Source of the DNA: Chitinophagales bacterium
GTDB taxonomy: Bacteria; Bacteroidota; Bacteroidia; Chitinophagales; CAIOSU01
Length of the DNA: 64,000 nt
Assembly (NCBI GenBank): GCA_026003335.1
Contig: BPHB01000002.1
Span: 434,001-498,000, forward strand
Direction of reading: 5' to 3'
Shown: positions 1 through 8,116 of the stretch, in pieces
How the letters are laid out: every line of letters begins with the position of its first letter
Numbering within the stretch: position 1 is the stretch's first letter
Notes under the pieces: generated by a model
Told to the model about the DNA's origin: nothing
What the model saw: only the letters and a program-made list of their open reading frames with translations
The model's database searches: none
Made by a program: the position numbers and the translations under genes

Positions 1-1
1 A

Positions 2-511
2 AGGGCTGGTAATATCATCGGAGGGGGAGACTGGTCCACACACCGCTTAATACCGGATTGTATAAGGCACTGGCAGCAGAACAAGCCCGTCCCGATTCGC
101 AACCCTCGGGCTATCCGCCCCTGGCAACACGTTCTGGATGCCATATATGGGTATTTGCTGGCAGCATACCGCCTGCACGAAAAACCCGAACTAAACGGTG
201 AAGCCTATAATTTCGGACCTCCCGCAGAAGCTGCCTTAAGTGTTTTAGAAGTAGTTAAAGCTTTCTCTGCTTATTTTAAACTACCTGACCTCACGTATCA
301 GACCATTACCTCATCAGAATTCAAAGAGGCCAGTACACTGAAACTCAATAGTGACAAGGCACATGCGCATTTAGGCTGGAAAGCACAGCTCAATATAAGC
401 GACACACTAAAGCTTACAGCACAATGGTATAAAAGCTTTTTGTCAGGAAACAAAAATATGCGTGCATTTACTCAAAACCAGATAAGAAATTTTCTCAGAG
501 AGGCACAATGA
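2..511 (+). CDS. rfbG: CDP-glucose 4,6-dehydratase, C-terminal part (5' end outside window)
   Basis: The frame is open from the first bases of the window, so the N-terminal Rossmann part lies upstream; 169 residues are visible. The opening residues RAGNIIGGGDW, followed by RLIPDCIRHW and then RNPRAIRPWQHVLD, are the typical C-terminal half signature of CDP-glucose 4,6-dehydratases (extended SDR family). These convert CDP-D-glucose to CDP-4-keto-6-deoxy-D-glucose, the precursor of 3,6-dideoxyhexoses and related O-antigen sugars, in the cytoplasm. The end (LNSDKAHAHLGWKAQL) also fits the family. The stop overlaps the ATG of the decayed glycosyltransferase that follows, as in an operon. The family call is firm; catalytic Tyr/Lys residues are outside the window. 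Confidence 0.9.
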   Translation, partial: RAGNIIGGGDWSTHRLIPDCIRHWQQNKPVPIRNPRAIRPWQHVLDAIYGYLLAAYRLHEKPELNGEAYNFGPPAEAALSVLEVVKAFSAYFKLPDLTYQTITSSEFKEASTLKLNSDKAHAHLGWKAQLNISDTLKLTAQWYKSFLSGNKNMRAFTQNQIRNFLREAQ

Positions 512-870
512 TGAAAAGTATAGCTATAGTCTGCATGGAGGACGGTTTGAGTGAAAAAGAAAGCATTCCGAGGATGGTGGATGCATGAACAAAAACCGGA
601 TTTGATTTTTTAAAGTGATGGAGAATCTACAGACGTCACTTTGCATATAGCCAGCAGAAATGGAATGAAATATTGTTCCGGCAGATATCCTAAAAGGATA
701 TGGCACCGGAATACGGCAAGCCTGGGGCAGCACCAAATCGAGAATAGAAAATAATCGTAATTACAGATTGTGATTCCACGTATTCCATTGATCCTATGCC
801 GGAGTTACTGAAATGCTTACCTGAATATGATATGGTAATTAAAAGCGGAAATTGTAAAGAAGATGATTAA
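508..870 (+). pseudogene. Decayed GT2 (dolichol-phosphate mannosyltransferase-like) glycosyltransferase remnant
   Basis: An ATG at 508 overlaps the rfbG stop and opens a frame reading MMKSIAIVCMEDGLSEKESI followed by PRMVDA, then TGA at 586. This resembles the N-terminal beta strand and the 'NEEESIPRLVDAL' segment of GT2 enzymes. In another part of the region, positions 751-870 read ITDCDSTYSIDPMPELLKCL and then PEYDMVIKSG. This matches the metal-binding DxD-like strand and the 'LPELLKALEEYDMVIGSR' segment of the same family, in the right order and roughly the right spacing. The stretch between is broken by stops and frame changes, and everything after about residue 100 of a normal GT2 is gone. 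I read it as a real gene in decay rather than non-coding DNA. Sequencing or assembly error could explain single frameshifts but not the missing C-terminal two thirds. Confidence 0.6.
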
Positions 871-914
871 TCTCCCCATTAGTTTCACAACAAAAAACGA
901 TTACACCCCTGGAT

Positions 915-1898
915 TCACGTGCTAAGATACTTTGCTTTGAAAGCATAATATTGATTCCAGAGTGTTTCCAATCTATAAGTTTTGTCCAAGCCAAAAACAA
1001 CTGCCCCACAAACGATAAAGCCAATGTATATCATAAGATGTATGATACTTATAGCAGAGGCAATCTCAGCAGGTACCCTAAGTTGTAACAATGCAAAAAG
1101 GAGCACTGCCTCAGGCAGACCCAGCCCCTGAACACTTAAAGGAACGATAAAACTTAAACTCATCAACGGTATAATGAGCAATAAGATCAGCGGATTAAGA
1201 GACACGCCCATGGAGGAAGCAAGACAATAAATGACCACCGAGCTGAACATGTGATACAGGAGAGTCATCCCAACCAACGAAATATATTGAGCAAAACCAG
1301 GACCATCATGGACAGTCTGTCCAAGCAACAAACGCAATGGCTTGTAGCTTATCATTCCTGCGAGCATCTTTAACCAGAAGCGATGAGTAAATAAACCCGC
1401 CAGTAAAAAAGACACGACCACAAGACCTACTTTAGCGCTTATCCCGGGAAGCTCAAACACCTCAAAAAACCAAAAGCCCGAAAGAAGGAGAAACAGTGTG
1501 ATCATACCAGAGACCCGCATAGCTATGATCACCTTTGTAATATCAGATAGACCAAGTCCTTGCATTTTTAAAAATAACGCTCTGAAAACATCCTCTGCAT
1601 CCGGTACAGGAACCACAAATTCCATAAACAACAACTTTAACTCATTAATAAGGAAAGACCACAAGGACTGATATGTGCTTAGCGCTCTGGTTGCCAGATA
1701 AAATTTGAAGCCCAAAGTGATAAATCTCAAAAACATGAAAAATATTGCCGCCCCAAGAAAAAGATAATCAGCCTTACCTATATACATACTTACCTCTCTC
1801 CAACTCACATTAAAGAGCAGAAAACGATACATCAAATAAAAGAATAAAGCAAAAAGCGCAACCTTTACGACCAATTGAATTAATGCCGTATTCCTCAA
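915..1898 (-). CDS. Lysylphosphatidylglycerol synthase TM-region / AglD-like flippase family protein
   Basis: This 327-residue polytopic membrane protein has about eight hydrophobic segments. The segment IVPLSVQGLGLPEAVLLFAL is the hallmark of the LPG_synthase_TM (UPF0104) family, which includes the flippase half of MprF and archaeal AglD-like proteins. These act in the cytoplasmic membrane, and several are linked to moving or modifying lipids or lipid-linked sugars. It lies beside a sugar-nucleotide dehydratase and a dead GT2, so a role in surface glycan assembly is inferred. The first in-frame start after an upstream TAA is TTG (1898), so the start is non-ATG or lies further inside the frame. 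Length is normal for the single-domain family. The substrate is unknown. Confidence 0.75.
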   Translation of the reverse strand: MRNTALIQLVVKVALFALFFYLMYRFLLFNVSWREVSMYIGKADYLFLGAAIFFMFLRFITLGFKFYLATRALSTYQSLWSFLINELKLLFMEFVVPVPDAEDVFRALFLKMQGLGLSDITKVIIAMRVSGMITLFLLLSGFWFFEVFELPGISAKVGLVVVSFLLAGLFTHRFWLKMLAGMISYKPLRLLLGQTVHDGPGFAQYISLVGMTLLYHMFSSVVIYCLASSMGVSLNPLILLLIIPLMSLSFIVPLSVQGLGLPEAVLLFALLQLRVPAEIASAISIIHLMIYIGFIVCGAVVFGLDKTYRLETLWNQYYAFKAKYLST

Positions 1899-2235
1899 GC
1901 GTATAAGTATATTTTACTTCATTTTGGTATTATGCACTTATCCTGCAGGATAAGAAAAAACGCCAATTGTGCATCCGGCAATAAATTTAGGGGTTTATCT
2001 TTCCAGTTGCCGTTTGCTGATTGGCTTACGGTTCACCGAAAACCGTTTTACCCGTTCATCGTTCTGCCATTCTCGGATTTATTCCATGTCCTCTCGGTTA
2101 ATCGTTCCGAGAGTGGTTTGGAGATGGATAATTTCCATGCACCCTGATTAACTCTTTTGAGGTCCGCCTCTCAAAATTGAAAAAACCTTTTAAATGTTTC
2201 CTTATATCATAAGGCATGTTAATGATCACGCAGGG
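1899..2235. other. Intergenic stretch with three small inverted repeats
   Basis: No gene is supported here. I see a perfect 18-bp palindrome cttatcctgcaggataag at 1937-1954, about 40 bp upstream of the minus-strand flippase-like gene. A 7-bp-arm hairpin (TTTTGAG/CTCAAAA, 8-nt loop) lies at 2155-2176. A 6-bp-arm hairpin (CCTTAT/ATAAGG, 3-nt loop) lies at 2200-2214, just beyond the tamB stop. Read in the tamB direction, the last hairpin is followed at some distance by a T-run, so it could be a weak terminator. The first palindrome could be an operator. Short reading frames of 60-71 codons on the plus strand show no family resemblance and are not called. Confidence 0.4.
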
Positions 2236-5200
2236 CTAAGGTTGATTTCCGGATGGTGTCACTTCTTGTTTGTTCTTTTGCCCACGTCTTTCCATCGCAC
2301 GTCTTATACCTGGGAACAGGTCTCTGGGGGAATTAAATTCTTTCTGGAATGAGATACCTACACCCGTTTTATTCTTGTTGCGGTTAGAAAAAATATCATA
2401 TTCACCCTTCCGAAACGCCTTTATCTTGACACGGCCATCTGGGGTTATGCTATATTCAATTTCAAAATCACCGGCTATATTGCTGGCATTGCTGTTGCCC
2501 GAGGCTGACTCCGCACCAAAATCAAAGTTGCCTCCTATATCTACAGAAACACGATTGTTAAAGAAACTTTTGGTCAGCGCAAGCTGAAGCTCCTGGCGGC
2601 TTTGAAAGTCAATTTGCGAAGGGTCACTGGAGCCGTTGCCGTTAATCTCAGTCTGGTACGTACGGTAGTTGATATCAACCTGCAGCTCGGTGACGAATTC
2701 TGATATCCAGTCGCTTAGCAAAATAGATAGCTGGTTGGATAAAAACTCGCTTACCGAGTTATTCACTTCTGAAGCTACATCTGTGTTGCCTATACCGGGC
2801 CGTACCGGCAGAAAACGATTCAGCACCAGCAACCCCACTACCTGCAGATTCATCGCATCCTGATTATATTTTAGCTGTTGAAAGCGGCTGTCTAAAGCGG
2901 CACGGATGGCCGGGTCTGCATCAGGCACCTTGATATCAAACCGTATCTCCGGCTGCGCCAGGGAGCCGGTTATATACAGGTATAGTAACACCTGTACGCG
3001 GTTTTTGGCTTTCAGCTTTTCTTCTTCACTGAGTACAATATCATCCAGCAAATCATAAGGAGATGCCCGCAGCTTATACAGTGCGGCAATATCCAGCATG
3101 GCATTGGTCGGGTCACCACTCCAATTTATGGAGCTACCCTTTTCTATGATGAACCTTTTGGAGATTACATTTTGCATTGAAAACAGATAGTTGCCGCTTT
3201 CTATACGATAGTTGCCGGCAATGAAGAGCTCACCCAGATTGTTCAGCGTTATTTTCAAAGCCCCGGTTCCTTGACCTTTAATGACATCTCCGTCTTCCCG
3301 ATCAATCATCAGGTTTACAGTAGCATCGGTTGTGGCTTCAACATCGCAGTCCAGGGTTACCTTTTTTAAACGGGTGCGGTATTTGGTTTCGTTCGTCTGA
3401 TTTGTATTGATAAAGCGATAAAAAGAATAGCTGCTGACATCCTTTGTTTCCGTGACATCCACCGTCACGTGGGTGGGATCCAGGGTTCTGGCCCTTATTC
3501 TAAAGAGCACATTCTTTCTTACCGGACCCATAATAGAAACCTCACCCCGACCTACCAGTTTTCCGTAAAACGGACTACCCACCATCTGGGGTGTATTCAT
3601 AAAGACAAACTTCCTGGTGGTGATGTTTATATTCAGATTAAGGTCTGCCAGGCTGGTGTAGGTGATTTCTCCGTTAGCAAGGGCGGTGTTCTGCTCTTCA
3701 TCCACTAAGTCCACGTTTTCGAGGCGTATTTTGTGCGGTTCAAAAAGGAGCTCCTCTTGCTTAAAACCATACGTTGTGTTTAACACATTGATTTTTGCTG
3801 CCACATCAGAGGCTGTTAGCCTGCCAGTGATGACAGGCGCAGATAGCTCACCTGTAAGTTTCAGCTCTCCCTTAACATCTCCTTCCAGCTGCGCAACCTC
3901 ACTTTGTATAAAGGGCACCAGATGTGGCAAATGCAGATTCTGCACATTGATGCTAAAATCCAGATTGTTGTATTTCTTTTTTAGGAAGTAATTACCTTCT
4001 ATCTGGATGCTGTTGGCGGCATCTCTCAAACCAGCATTCAGTTCTATACTCTTTTGCTCGGGACGATAGCTGCTGGATATAACAAGCCCTCCCATAAAAT
4101 GCTCGTTGATACGCAGGGTGTCAGCAAAGACAGAGCCCAGTAAGGTGGGCTCGGTCATCAGATGCAATACGGTTATTGTGCCGTTCAACCTGGCATCCAG
4201 GTTAATTTTTGAACTTGCCAGAAACGGGTTCAGAACCATCCCGACATCAAAATTCCGCAGCGCCACCGCTAAATGATTTTGCCCATAGGCATCTAAAAAG
4301 GAGGTCAACCTTATCAAGCCATGATGATTGGACAGCTCAAGGCTGTCAATGATGAGTTTATTCCCATCATAGTAGATATGGTTATCTCTTTGTATATGCC
4401 ACGGCTGATGTTCCACAAAAACAGTAGATGGAAAAAATTCTACAGAAACGGAGCTGAAATCTGTCTGCAGCAATCCTTCCAGGCGCACACGCGAGGGAGC
4501 GGTTTCCGGCATTACCTGAAAGGCGAAAAGAATACTATCAGGCTGAATACGTGCTTTCAGAATGATATCTTCCAGCGTCAGACTATCGAGATAAAGGGCT
4601 GTATCCACCTTTGAAACCACCTCCACAAAACCTGACCCAGAGTACACATCTGCCGACAGGTTTTTAAGTGAAAAATTTCCGTAATCAATTTTTTGTGCTG
4701 TACCGTCCAGGGTTACCAAGTTTTCGGTGCTACTGAAAGATCCTACAAAATCGGCATGCGTGATATTATGCAGTGCAGGATGCAGCAGACGGGTAAGATT
4801 GCGTGTATCAAATATTTGTATATCAAAAGTAAAGTTCTGTTCCCCGGGATCTTCGGCAATCGGATCATCCGGATTAAAGTAGAAAGAGATTAATTTTTTG
4901 AATGCTGCGGGCAGTTTCTGATATTTAAAAGCTCCGGTAAGGCTGCCATTAGCCACATCCGTTCGCAGCCGGATAAATTTTTCGGTTGCATTCAGAGGCA
5001 GCGCACTCAGCATGAAGGAGTCTAATGTAAAAAGCTCCCCGTTTTTTTCAATTCTTGAATTAAACAAACCGGCATATCCGATGAAGTGATCCAGTGTCAT
5101 TCCCTTAAAGTCAATATCCAGTAAGGAAGAAACTGTGATGGAATCATCTGAGAGATTCAAAGCCAGCAGGTCGGCCCTGCGCAGATTTGCATTAAACTGA

Positions 5201-7035
5201 AATACAGGCATGGTATCTATCTGCAGATCAACAGTGCCGGCAAAATCCAGATCCAGGTCTTCATCCCGTATGGTGAGCTGCCCCTTGAAAAAGCGATCAT
5301 TAAACTGTCCGTTAATCACCGCATCCCGGTAATTATGTTGCCTGATGTTTATCCTTTCAATATTACCATCCACCGCAGCTTCTATAGTACCCAGTGTAAG
5401 ACCTGAACCTTTTACATGAGCTCTGAAAGTCAAATCACCAAGCAATTCTGGGAGATTAAAATACTTACCCAAATTAAAATCATGGGTTGCCAGATTTCCT
5501 GAATAGCGGGCAGTGTTATCCATTGGATTAAATTTAAAGTTCAGGTCTGAGCTGACGTCTCCGATTGCCGTATGCATCTTACCATCGGCAACGAAGTCAT
5601 AACTGAAACCGTTAAAGGCGCCACTGAAGTGCACCACACCCAGCTGATCCAGATTTTGCGGATAGGTGAAATAAGGATAAAAGCGCTTCAGATCGACTGC
5701 CGTTGTCTGGATATCTTCAATATCCAGGGAGATAAAGGTTTCCCTGAACTGTGGTAGTCCTTTCATGCTTATATTACCCTTGAAGCGCGTGGTATTGCCC
5801 ACAGCCAACTGCAGGTCTTTGCCTTTGAGGTTGCTGACTGTACCCCGCACCACTCCGGTAAGCTCCACGGAATTATGAGCAATACGTTTCAGCGCATTCA
5901 TTGCAAAATAGTTGATATCAAGCAGAGACACCCGCGACTGCTTGAAGTTGCCTTCCATATGTACTTTATTCACATAATCCCTAAAGTCCGCAAACGATTC
6001 ATAGGTAAAATGCAGATAATCCGAAATCACACTGTTGTCGGTAATCAGCAACAGATTTTTACACTCAATGCCGGTAGTAGATACACGCGCATCCGCGGCC
6101 ATAGTTTTAATTGCAAAACCACATTTTTCGCGTGCACTCAGGCACTCAATGGTTCCGCTGATTGTATCTCCTTCTATGCACCCATTCCGTAAGTCTATGT
6201 GAATAGAGCTGACATAAAGGTCGTTGTAGTTCATACCCCCGTCAAAAGGAGCCCTGTTTTCGTTAAGGTATGCAAATGAAGATGCTTCAACGCTGAGTTG
6301 ATCAGCCTCAATGAGCCAGCCGTCTTTATTAAACACCTGTATGCCCCGTGGTAATTTTTCAGGCTCACATTCTGTAGTGAAGATATCCCGATAGCTGATA
6401 TCAGCTTCCACAAGCTTAAGGTCAGATAGCTTAATTTTCCTCTCAGCCTGATTGATATACAGATTATTGAGGTCTAGTTTTTCAAAGGAAGTTTTAAACT
6501 CCATGTGTTTCTGCTCATCAGTCAGCAGAAAGTACAGATGATGGATTTCCGCGCGTGGCATGCGAAGTTGCAGATTGCCCGATGATTTTTCATCTGTAGT
6601 GCCGGATATCTTCCGGCTGCCGGTTAGCATTTGATAATTAAAATACTCCTGTCCTTTACTGCGTCTTAAAACGATCTTTACATTATCCAGATAAAGACCG
6701 GTTATTTCAATTTTTCGGAAGAGAAGTTTACGCAAGCTCAATCGCACCCTGAGATGACCTGCATCCACCATGGGATGGTTATTCAGGTCTTTTACACGCA
6801 CATCTTTCAACACTATCTGCAGGGGGAACTTGTAGTCTACACTGCCCACAAATATGCTGACTCCGCTTTGTTTATAGATATAAGCGGTTATCTTACCGGT
6901 CAGATAGGTCTGCACATCAGACCTGCTGAGCAGATACAAGAATACATTAAACACCGACAACGCAGCAATGGCAGCAATGAGCATCCTTTTCAGCCGCCTG
7001 CTCTCACCTAATTTTTTAATACCTTTTCTGATCAT
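2236..7035 (-). CDS. tamB: TamB-type translocation/assembly module, AsmA-like bridge protein
   Basis: The 1599-residue protein has an N-terminal signal anchor (about residues 19-37), a long repetitive beta-rich body and a C-terminal TamB (DUF490) domain that includes LYLYITGSLAQPEIRFDIKV. The body is the AsmA/TamB type, which forms a hydrophobic-groove beta-taco. TamB-family proteins are anchored in the inner membrane and span the periplasm. They act in outer-membrane protein assembly and/or phospholipid transport to the outer membrane. Length is typical of Bacteroidota members, which exceed the roughly 1260 residues of E. coli TamB. No BamA-like tamA gene is adjacent here. It is divergent from tsaD, with 63 bp between the two starts, so the two promoters must share that gap. 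The ATG at 7035 is followed directly by a basic N-terminus and the anchor. Confidence 0.9.
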   Translation of the reverse strand: MIRKGIKKLGESRRLKRMLIAAIAALSVFNVFLYLLSRSDVQTYLTGKITAYIYKQSGVSIFVGSVDYKFPLQIVLKDVRVKDLNNHPMVDAGHLRVRLSLRKLLFRKIEITGLYLDNVKIVLRRSKGQEYFNYQMLTGSRKISGTTDEKSSGNLQLRMPRAEIHHLYFLLTDEQKHMEFKTSFEKLDLNNLYINQAERKIKLSDLKLVEADISYRDIFTTECEPEKLPRGIQVFNKDGWLIEADQLSVEASSFAYLNENRAPFDGGMNYNDLYVSSIHIDLRNGCIEGDTISGTIECLSAREKCGFAIKTMAADARVSTTGIECKNLLLITDNSVISDYLHFTYESFADFRDYVNKVHMEGNFKQSRVSLLDINYFAMNALKRIAHNSVELTGVVRGTVSNLKGKDLQLAVGNTTRFKGNISMKGLPQFRETFISLDIEDIQTTAVDLKRFYPYFTYPQNLDQLGVVHFSGAFNGFSYDFVADGKMHTAIGDVSSDLNFKFNPMDNTARYSGNLATHDFNLGKYFNLPELLGDLTFRAHVKGSGLTLGTIEAAVDGNIERINIRQHNYRDAVINGQFNDRFFKGQLTIRDEDLDLDFAGTVDLQIDTMPVFQFNANLRRADLLALNLSDDSITVSSLLDIDFKGMTLDHFIGYAGLFNSRIEKNGELFTLDSFMLSALPLNATEKFIRLRTDVANGSLTGAFKYQKLPAAFKKLISFYFNPDDPIAEDPGEQNFTFDIQIFDTRNLTRLLHPALHNITHADFVGSFSSTENLVTLDGTAQKIDYGNFSLKNLSADVYSGSGFVEVVSKVDTALYLDSLTLEDIILKARIQPDSILFAFQVMPETAPSRVRLEGLLQTDFSSVSVEFFPSTVFVEHQPWHIQRDNHIYYDGNKLIIDSLELSNHHGLIRLTSFLDAYGQNHLAVALRNFDVGMVLNPFLASSKINLDARLNGTITVLHLMTEPTLLGSVFADTLRINEHFMGGLVISSSYRPEQKSIELNAGLRDAANSIQIEGNYFLKKKYNNLDFSINVQNLHLPHLVPFIQSEVAQLEGDVKGELKLTGELSAPVITGRLTASDVAAKINVLNTTYGFKQEELLFEPHKIRLENVDLVDEEQNTALANGEITYTSLADLNLNINITTRKFVFMNTPQMVGSPFYGKLVGRGEVSIMGPVRKNVLFRIRARTLDPTHVTVDVTETKDVSSYSFYRFINTNQTNETKYRTRLKKVTLDCDVEATTDATVNLMIDREDGDVIKGQGTGALKITLNNLGELFIAGNYRIESGNYLFSMQNVISKRFIIEKGSSINWSGDPTNAMLDIAALYKLRASPYDLLDDIVLSEEEKLKAKNRVQVLLYLYITGSLAQPEIRFDIKVPDADPAIRAALDSRFQQLKYNQDAMNLQVVGLLVLNRFLPVRPGIGNTDVASEVNNSVSEFLSNQLSILLSDWISEFVTELQVDINYRTYQTEINGNGSSDPSQIDFQSRQELQLALTKSFFNNRVSVDIGGNFDFGAESASGNSNASNIAGDFEIEYSITPDGRVKIKAFRKGEYDIFSNRNKNKTGVGISFQKEFNSPRDLFPGIRRAMERRGQKNKQEVTPSGNQP

Positions 7036-7098
7036 GCGTTGCTGTTAAACTTCAGGGTAAACCGAAGCCGGCAATATGGCCTAAATTTACGTTTGTAT

Positions 7099-8103
7099 AT
7101 GGACATACTCCTTCTGGCTATTGAATCATCCTGTGATGATACCGCAGCAGCCGTGCTGTGTAATGACAAAGTTCTTGCCAACGTGGTATCCAGCCAGAAA
7201 GTGCATGCCGCACACGGAGGCATTATACCTGAATTTGCTTCCCGTGCACATTTACAAAACCTTGTGCCCGTAGTGGACGCAGCCCTCCATCAGGCAGATG
7301 TAGCACAACACCAGCTAAATGCTATTGCCTTTACCCGTGGACCGGGTCTGATAGGCTCCCTCCTAACAGGTGTTATGTTTGCCAAGGGCATGGCTCTGGC
7401 TTTGCATATCCCCCTTATTGAGGTCAACCACATGCAAGCACACGTATTATCTGTTTTTCTGAATGAGCCCAAACCCCGATTTCCCTTTTTATGCCTTACG
7501 GTGTCCGGAGGACATACCCAACTTGTGCTTGTACAGGATTACCTGCACATGCAGGTGCTGGGTGAAACCCGGGATGACGCTGCAGGAGAAGCTTTTGATA
7601 AAACTGCAAAGTTGCTGGGCTTCCCCTATCCGGGAGGACCGCTGATTGACCGATATGCACAAAAAGGCAATCCGGATGCCTTTCGTTTTGGCCAGCCCAT
7701 TGTAGAAGGCTGGGATTTCAGCTTCAGCGGATTGAAAACCTCTGTGTTGTATTTCCTCCGAAGCCGCCTCCAAGAAGATCCAAACTTTATAAAGAATAAC
7801 CTCCATGACCTTTGTGCCTCCATACAAAAAAGCATAGTGGACATCTTAATAAAAAAACTGGTTAAGGCAGCACAGCAACTGCAGATTACTGAAATTGCCG
7901 TTGCCGGAGGAGTTGCTGCCAATTCAGGTCTCCGAAAGGCACTTGCCGGTATTGAAGCCCAATATGGCTGGAAGACCTATGTGCCTTCTCTTGAATATTG
8001 TACGGATAACGCAGCCATGATCGGCATAACGGGCTATTACAAATACCTGAAAAAAGAATTTGCAGGACACGATATTAATCCCCTGGCCAGATATGCTTTA
8101 TAA
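7099..8103 (+). CDS. tsaD: tRNA N6-adenosine threonylcarbamoyltransferase
   Basis: TsaD (Kae1/Gcp/YgjD family) transfers the threonylcarbamoyl group from TC-AMP to A37 of ANN-decoding tRNAs, acting with TsaB and TsaE in the cytoplasm. The 334-residue protein begins MDILLLAIESSCDDTAAAVL, the canonical N-terminus. It carries the metal-binding HxxxH (NHMQAHVLS), GGHTQLVL, the DDAAGEAFDKTAKLLG motif, YPGGP and a C-terminal CTDNAAMIG. The ATG at 7099 was chosen over an upstream in-frame ATG at 7039, because the family N-terminus starts exactly there and the extra 20 residues have no counterpart. TsaB and TsaE are not in the window. Length and motifs are complete, so it should be active. Confidence 0.97.
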   Translation: MDILLLAIESSCDDTAAAVLCNDKVLANVVSSQKVHAAHGGIIPEFASRAHLQNLVPVVDAALHQADVAQHQLNAIAFTRGPGLIGSLLTGVMFAKGMALALHIPLIEVNHMQAHVLSVFLNEPKPRFPFLCLTVSGGHTQLVLVQDYLHMQVLGETRDDAAGEAFDKTAKLLGFPYPGGPLIDRYAQKGNPDAFRFGQPIVEGWDFSFSGLKTSVLYFLRSRLQEDPNFIKNNLHDLCASIQKSIVDILIKKLVKAAQQLQITEIAVAGGVAANSGLRKALAGIEAQYGWKTYVPSLEYCTDNAAMIGITGYYKYLKKEFAGHDINPLARYAL

Positions 8104-8116
8104 ATCGGGGCCTATC

